From positions 248,001-312,000 of the forward strand of contig NZ_JBPPLY010000002.1 in assembly GCF_051535215.1 (NCBI RefSeq): 64,000 nucleotides of DNA, read 5' to 3'. This document shows, piece by piece, positions 60,447 to 64,000 of this stretch (position 1 is the stretch's first letter; every line of letters starts with the position of its first letter). Below the pieces are notes generated by a model. The model saw only the letters and a list, made by a program, of their open reading frames with translations. It was not told the DNA's origin and searched no databases. Source of the DNA: Nitrobacter sp051535215. Its GTDB lineage: Bacteria; Pseudomonadota; Alphaproteobacteria; Rhizobiales; Xanthobacteraceae. The position numbers and the translations under genes are program-made.

Positions 60447-61714
60447 ATACGCGCGCCCAGCCCTGTTCCTTCGGTGACAATGTTCTGCGCGAACGTGGCC
60501 AGCGGGAAGTATTTTGCGGGCTCACCGGCATTGTCTGGCTGCATCGCAAGATTCAGGATGCGTTTTTCCTGGTCGTGGGCTCCAGAACCTGCGCGCACCT
60601 GATTCAATCGGCGGCTGGCGTGATGATCTTCGCCGAGCCGCGATTTGCGACGGCGATCATGGAGGAGCGCGATCTTGCCGGCCTCGTCGATGCCAATGAC
60701 GAGCTCGACCGCATCGTTGCGCAACTACTGGCACGCCGCCCCGACATCAAGCTGCTGTTTCTGGTCGGCTCCTGTCCGTCTGAAGTGATCAAGCTCGATT
60801 TGTCGCGCGCTGCCCTGCGGCTCTCGCAGCGGTTTATGCCGGATGTGCGCGTGCTCAATTATTCCGGCAGCGGGATCGAGACGACTTTTACCCAGGGTGA
60901 GGACGCCTGCCTTGCCTCCCTCGTGCCGGTTCTGCCCGAGGCCAATTCGAAGTCTCCGCCGACGCTGTTAATCGTCGGGGCGCTGGCTGACGTTGTGGAG
61001 GATCAGTTCCGCCGGCTGTTCGCCGAGCTTGGAATCCTTTCCGTCTCGTTTCTGCCGCCGCGGCGTTCGTCCGAGTTGCCGGCTGTGGGACCGAATACGT
61101 CCTACCTGCTGGCTCAACCGTTCCTGTGCGAAACCGCGCACGCGCTGGAAGAGCGCGGCTGTCGGCGGATCGCGGCGCCGTTTCCGCTCGGGAGCGAAGG
61201 TACGACAGCTTGGCTTCGCGCTGCCGCCGCGCAATTCGGTGTCCGCACCAGACATCTGGATGCTGTAACCGCTCCGCTCTGCGCACGGGCCGATCGCGCC
61301 GTCGGGCGTTACAGGTCGCAGCTCGCGGGCAAGCGCATCTTCCTCTTTCCTGACTCGCAGATCGAGATTCCCGTCGCGCGCTTTCTGGCGCGTGAGCTTG
61401 GCATGGATATCGTCGAAATCGGTACGCCATATCTGCATCGCGATCATCTTGCGGATGAACTCGCGCTGCTTCCCGCGGGCGTCCGTCTTAGCGAAGGACA
61501 GGACGTCGACCGTCAACTCGACCGCTGCCGCGAGGCGGCTCCCGACCTCGTTGTCTGCGGTCTCGGTCTGGCCAATCCGCTGGAGGCCGAGGGCATTGCC
61601 ACGAAGTGGTCGATCGAACTCATTTTCACGCCGATCCAGGGCTACGAGCAAGCGGGTGATCTCGCTGAGCTGTTCGCACGTTCCTTGATCCGCCGCTCAA
61701 GGTTGGTGGCTTAG
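60443..61714 (+). CDS. bchN: Light-independent protochlorophyllide reductase subunit N
   Basis: A 423-residue NifD-like subunit of dark protochlorophyllide reductase. The three Cys ligands of the [4Fe-4S] cluster (C25 in REVFCGLTG, C50 in GSRTCAHLI, C111 in VGSCPSEV) are all present. ATG 60443 overlaps the bchF stop (ATGA). It forms the heterotetramer with BchB; bchL lies outside the window. Confidence 0.96.
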   Translation: MNTRAQPCSFGDNVLRERGQREVFCGLTGIVWLHRKIQDAFFLVVGSRTCAHLIQSAAGVMIFAEPRFATAIMEERDLAGLVDANDELDRIVAQLLARRPDIKLLFLVGSCPSEVIKLDLSRAALRLSQRFMPDVRVLNYSGSGIETTFTQGEDACLASLVPVLPEANSKSPPTLLIVGALADVVEDQFRRLFAELGILSVSFLPPRRSSELPAVGPNTSYLLAQPFLCETAHALEERGCRRIAAPFPLGSEGTTAWLRAAAAQFGVRTRHLDAVTAPLCARADRAVGRYRSQLAGKRIFLFPDSQIEIPVARFLARELGMDIVEIGTPYLHRDHLADELALLPAGVRLSEGQDVDRQLDRCREAAPDLVVCGLGLANPLEAEGIATKWSIELIFTPIQGYEQAGDLAELFARSLIRRSRLVA

Positions 61715-63235
61715 ATGCAGCTCACGGTCTGGACATATGAGGGGCCTCCCCATGTCGGCGCGATGCGGATCGCCACCGCCATGCGCGGAGTCCATTATGT
61801 CCTGCACGCGCCGCAGGGGGACACCTACGCCGACCTGCTGTTCACCATGATCGAGCGGCGTGACCGCCGCCCGCCCGTCACCTACACGACGTTCCAGGCT
61901 CGCGATCTTGGCGGCGACACGGCGGACTTGCTGCAGGCAGCCATGCGCGATGCCTACGCGCGCTTCACACCGGACGCGATGCTCGTGGGGGCGTCCTGCA
62001 CCGCAGAATTGATCCAGGATGATCCCGCCGGTCTGGCGCAAGCGCTGAACCTGCCGATTCCGATCGTGCCGCTGGAATTGCCCTCGTACCAGCGCAAGGA
62101 GAACTGGGGGGCATCGGAGACGCTTTATCGAATTGTGCGTACGCTTGCCAATCCTCTCCGGGAAGATCCCTCTGACCCGCGAGCAAAAAGTGTACGCGCA
62201 GTCTGCAATCTGCTTGGTCCGACGGCACTGGGGTTCCGTCACCGCGATGATCTCGCGGAAGTGACCAAGTTGATTGTGGATTTAGGCATCGACATCGGCG
62301 TTGTCGCGCCCTGGAATGCGACCCCCGCCGATATCGCGCGCTTGCCCGAGGCTGATTTCAACATCGTATTGTATCCCGAAATTGCGCTGACGACGGCGCA
62401 GTGGTTGCAGCGGAATTTCAACCAGCCCTATACGAAAACCGTGCCGATCGGCGCGGCTGCGACCCGGCAATTCATTGAAGAAGTGGCCAAGCTCGCCGGC
62501 ATCGATCCGGCATCAGCGGAGGTGAACGCGGAGCAGCGTTCGTCCTGGTACGCGCGCTCCGTCGATTCGACCTATCTTACCGACAAGCGCGTCTTCGTGT
62601 TCGGGGATGCCACGCACGCCATCGCTGCGGCACGGGTCGCGACGAAGGAACTGGGCTTCAAGCTCGTGGGCCTCGGCAGCTACAGCCGCGAATTCGCCCG
62701 CGACGTTCGCGAGGCGGCGGATTCCTACGGCATCGAGGCGCTTATTACCGATGACTATCTCGAGGTCGAAGCGAAGGTTGCCGAACTGCAGCCCGAACTT
62801 GTGCTCGGCACTCAGATGGAACGCCATATCGCCAAGCGGCTCGGCATTCCCTGCGCCGTCATCTCCGCGCCGACGCATGTTCAGGATTTTCCGGCGCGCT
62901 ACTCACCGCAGATGGGCTTCGAAGGCGCCAACGTGATCTTCGACACCTGGGTTCATCCGCTGATGATGGGACTCGAAGAGCATCTGCTCGGGATGTTCCG
63001 CGACGACGCAGAATTCAACGACACAGCTCCGTCGCATCTCGGCGGCCCGATCGAGTTGCCGCAGGCGCTTGCGGGTGCCGCCTGGTCGGCCGAGGCGGAG
63101 CAAGAGCTTCACAAGATTCCTTTCTTCGTGCGCGGCAAGGCGCGTCGCAACACGGAGCGCTTCGCGCAGGAGCGCAATGTCGGCTTGATCACACTCGAGA
63201 CTTTGTACGATGCCAAAGCGCATTTCGGCCGCTGA
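61715..63235 (+). CDS. bchB: Light-independent protochlorophyllide reductase subunit B
   Basis: A 506-residue NifK-like subunit that starts MQLTVWTYEGPPHVGAMRI directly after the bchN stop. Asp36 (HAPQGDTYADLLF), the unusual fourth cluster ligand of the BchNB enzyme, is in place. The C-terminal DUF-like segment (PFFVRGKARRNTERFAQERN) is typical. Its last 26 bases overlap bchH in another frame. Confidence 0.96.
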   Translation: MQLTVWTYEGPPHVGAMRIATAMRGVHYVLHAPQGDTYADLLFTMIERRDRRPPVTYTTFQARDLGGDTADLLQAAMRDAYARFTPDAMLVGASCTAELIQDDPAGLAQALNLPIPIVPLELPSYQRKENWGASETLYRIVRTLANPLREDPSDPRAKSVRAVCNLLGPTALGFRHRDDLAEVTKLIVDLGIDIGVVAPWNATPADIARLPEADFNIVLYPEIALTTAQWLQRNFNQPYTKTVPIGAAATRQFIEEVAKLAGIDPASAEVNAEQRSSWYARSVDSTYLTDKRVFVFGDATHAIAAARVATKELGFKLVGLGSYSREFARDVREAADSYGIEALITDDYLEVEAKVAELQPELVLGTQMERHIAKRLGIPCAVISAPTHVQDFPARYSPQMGFEGANVIFDTWVHPLMMGLEEHLLGMFRDDAEFNDTAPSHLGGPIELPQALAGAAWSAEAEQELHKIPFFVRGKARRNTERFAQERNVGLITLETLYDAKAHFGR

Positions 63236-64000
63236 CAGGACACCCATCCGGGTCGTCATCGTGACGATGGACAGCCATCTGGCGTCCGCAGCGTCGCGCG
63301 CGCGAACGGCCCTGAGTGCAGAATTGCCCGGGCTCGATCTCGCGATCCACGCAGCCGACGAATGGAACTGCAATCCGGCGTCGCTGGAGCAATGCCGGGA
63401 GGACATCGCGCACGGCGACATCGTTATCGCAACGATGCTGTTTCTGGATGAGCATATTCAGGCGGTCCTGCCCGCGCTCGCCGCCCGCCGCGAGCATTGC
63501 GACGCCATGATCGGCTGCCTGTCGGCCGGCGAGGTGGTGCGGTTGACCCGGCTCGGCCGCCTGACGATGTCCGGCTCCAGCGGCGGCATGATATCTCTGC
63601 TGAAGCGGCTGCGCGTCAGCCGCACCGGCAATTCCAGTGGCGCGAGCCAGATGAAGATGCTGCGGCAGATGCCGCGGCTGCTCCGCTTCATCCCGGGTAC
63701 GGCGCAGGATTTGCGCGCCTATTTCCTGACGCTGCAATATTGGCTTGCAGGATCGGAACAGAATTTCGCCAGCCTGGTGAAATTTTTGATCGGCCGGTAT
63801 GCCGATGGTGCACGTTCGTCCTTGCGCGGAAAGGTCCAGGGCGCGGACCCAGTCGTCTATCCGGAGCTTGGGCTCTATCACCACAAGCTCGCGAACAGGA
63901 TTGTGTCACGCATCGAAGAGTTGCCGCCGTCGCCCCGCGCCACGGGACAGGTTGGCGTCCTGGTTATGCGATCCTATCTGCTCGCCGGCAATACCGCGCA
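63210..64000 (+). CDS. bchH: Magnesium chelatase subunit H (3'-truncated by window)
   Basis: The first 263 codons of the large porphyrin-binding subunit of Mg-chelatase. The frame begins ATGCCAAAG at 63210 inside the bchB end and continues open to the last base with IRVVIVTMDSHLASA, DIVIATMLFLDEHI, GCLSAGEVVRLTRLGRL and YHHKLANRI, all typical of BchH. The rest (about 950 codons) lies outside. bchI, bchD and bchH are all in this cluster but in separate units. Confidence 0.94.
   Translation, partial: MPKRISAADRTPIRVVIVTMDSHLASAASRARTALSAELPGLDLAIHAADEWNCNPASLEQCREDIAHGDIVIATMLFLDEHIQAVLPALAARREHCDAMIGCLSAGEVVRLTRLGRLTMSGSSGGMISLLKRLRVSRTGNSSGASQMKMLRQMPRLLRFIPGTAQDLRAYFLTLQYWLAGSEQNFASLVKFLIGRYADGARSSLRGKVQGADPVVYPELGLYHHKLANRIVSRIEELPPSPRATGQVGVLVMRSYLLAGNTA

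Overview
The window (64 kb, GC-rich) comes from an alphaproteobacterial purple phototroph of the Bradyrhizobium/Rhodopseudomonas lineage. The grounds are the gene content and order of the photosynthesis gene cluster (PGC), a proton-translocating transhydrogenase split into pntAA/pntAB/pntB, a tRNA-His with discriminator A and no encoded C73, and several families of short dispersed palindromic repeats of the kind common in Bradyrhizobiaceae. The genus is an inference. No rRNA, IS element, transposase, prophage or CRISPR array was seen.

The left part (1-27.7 kb) is ordinary chromosome: pntAA (5' end outside)-pntAB-pntB, a double-DUF3606 protein with a histone-H1-like tail, a Ca2+/H+ antiporter, a Met/His-rich exported protein, rpsU, aqpZ, purEK, two c-di-GMP enzymes, two DUF465 proteins, an L-2-hydroxyglutarate oxidase-like gene, a spermidine/putrescine-type ABC transporter without a binding protein, an AsmA protein, 3-oxoacid CoA-transferase (scoAB), a large PdhS-like histidine kinase, two phasins and tRNA-His.

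From 28.2 kb to the right edge lies a PGC that starts about 0.5 kb after tRNA-His. Plus strand: bchI-bchD, an extra alpha/beta hydrolase, bchO, crtI-crtB and a 47-codon ORF. Minus strand: crtD-crtC. Plus strand: crtE-crtF-bchC-bchX-bchY-bchZ, a pufQ-position small gene, pufB-A-L-M and a heme oxygenase. Minus strand: bacteriophytochrome and a Cys-free PpsR. Plus strand: cytochrome c2. Minus strand, in transcription order: ppaA/aerR-ppsR (with one Cys)-bchG-pucC/bch2-like-bchP-a small membrane protein. Plus strand: bchF-bchN-bchB-bchH (bchH cut by the window end). Together these genes make bacteriochlorophyll a, spirilloxanthin-series carotenoids (crtI,B,C,D,E,F; no crtA in the window), the LH1 and reaction-centre polypeptides, a soluble electron donor (no pufC follows pufM), and a red/far-red plus redox control circuit: heme oxygenase makes biliverdin, BphP senses light, two PpsR paralogues act on DNA, and PpaA is a modulator.

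TGT-N12-ACA-type PpsR half-site pairs lie upstream of bchI, crtI, crtE/crtD, bchC, ppaA and bchF. The strongest oddities are crtC, which has no in-frame ATG/GTG/TTG near its conserved start; two unannotated-type small membrane proteins coupled to crtB and bchP; the extra hydrolase with palindromic operators; four tandem hairpins before pufB; and the contrasting cysteine content of the two PpsR proteins.
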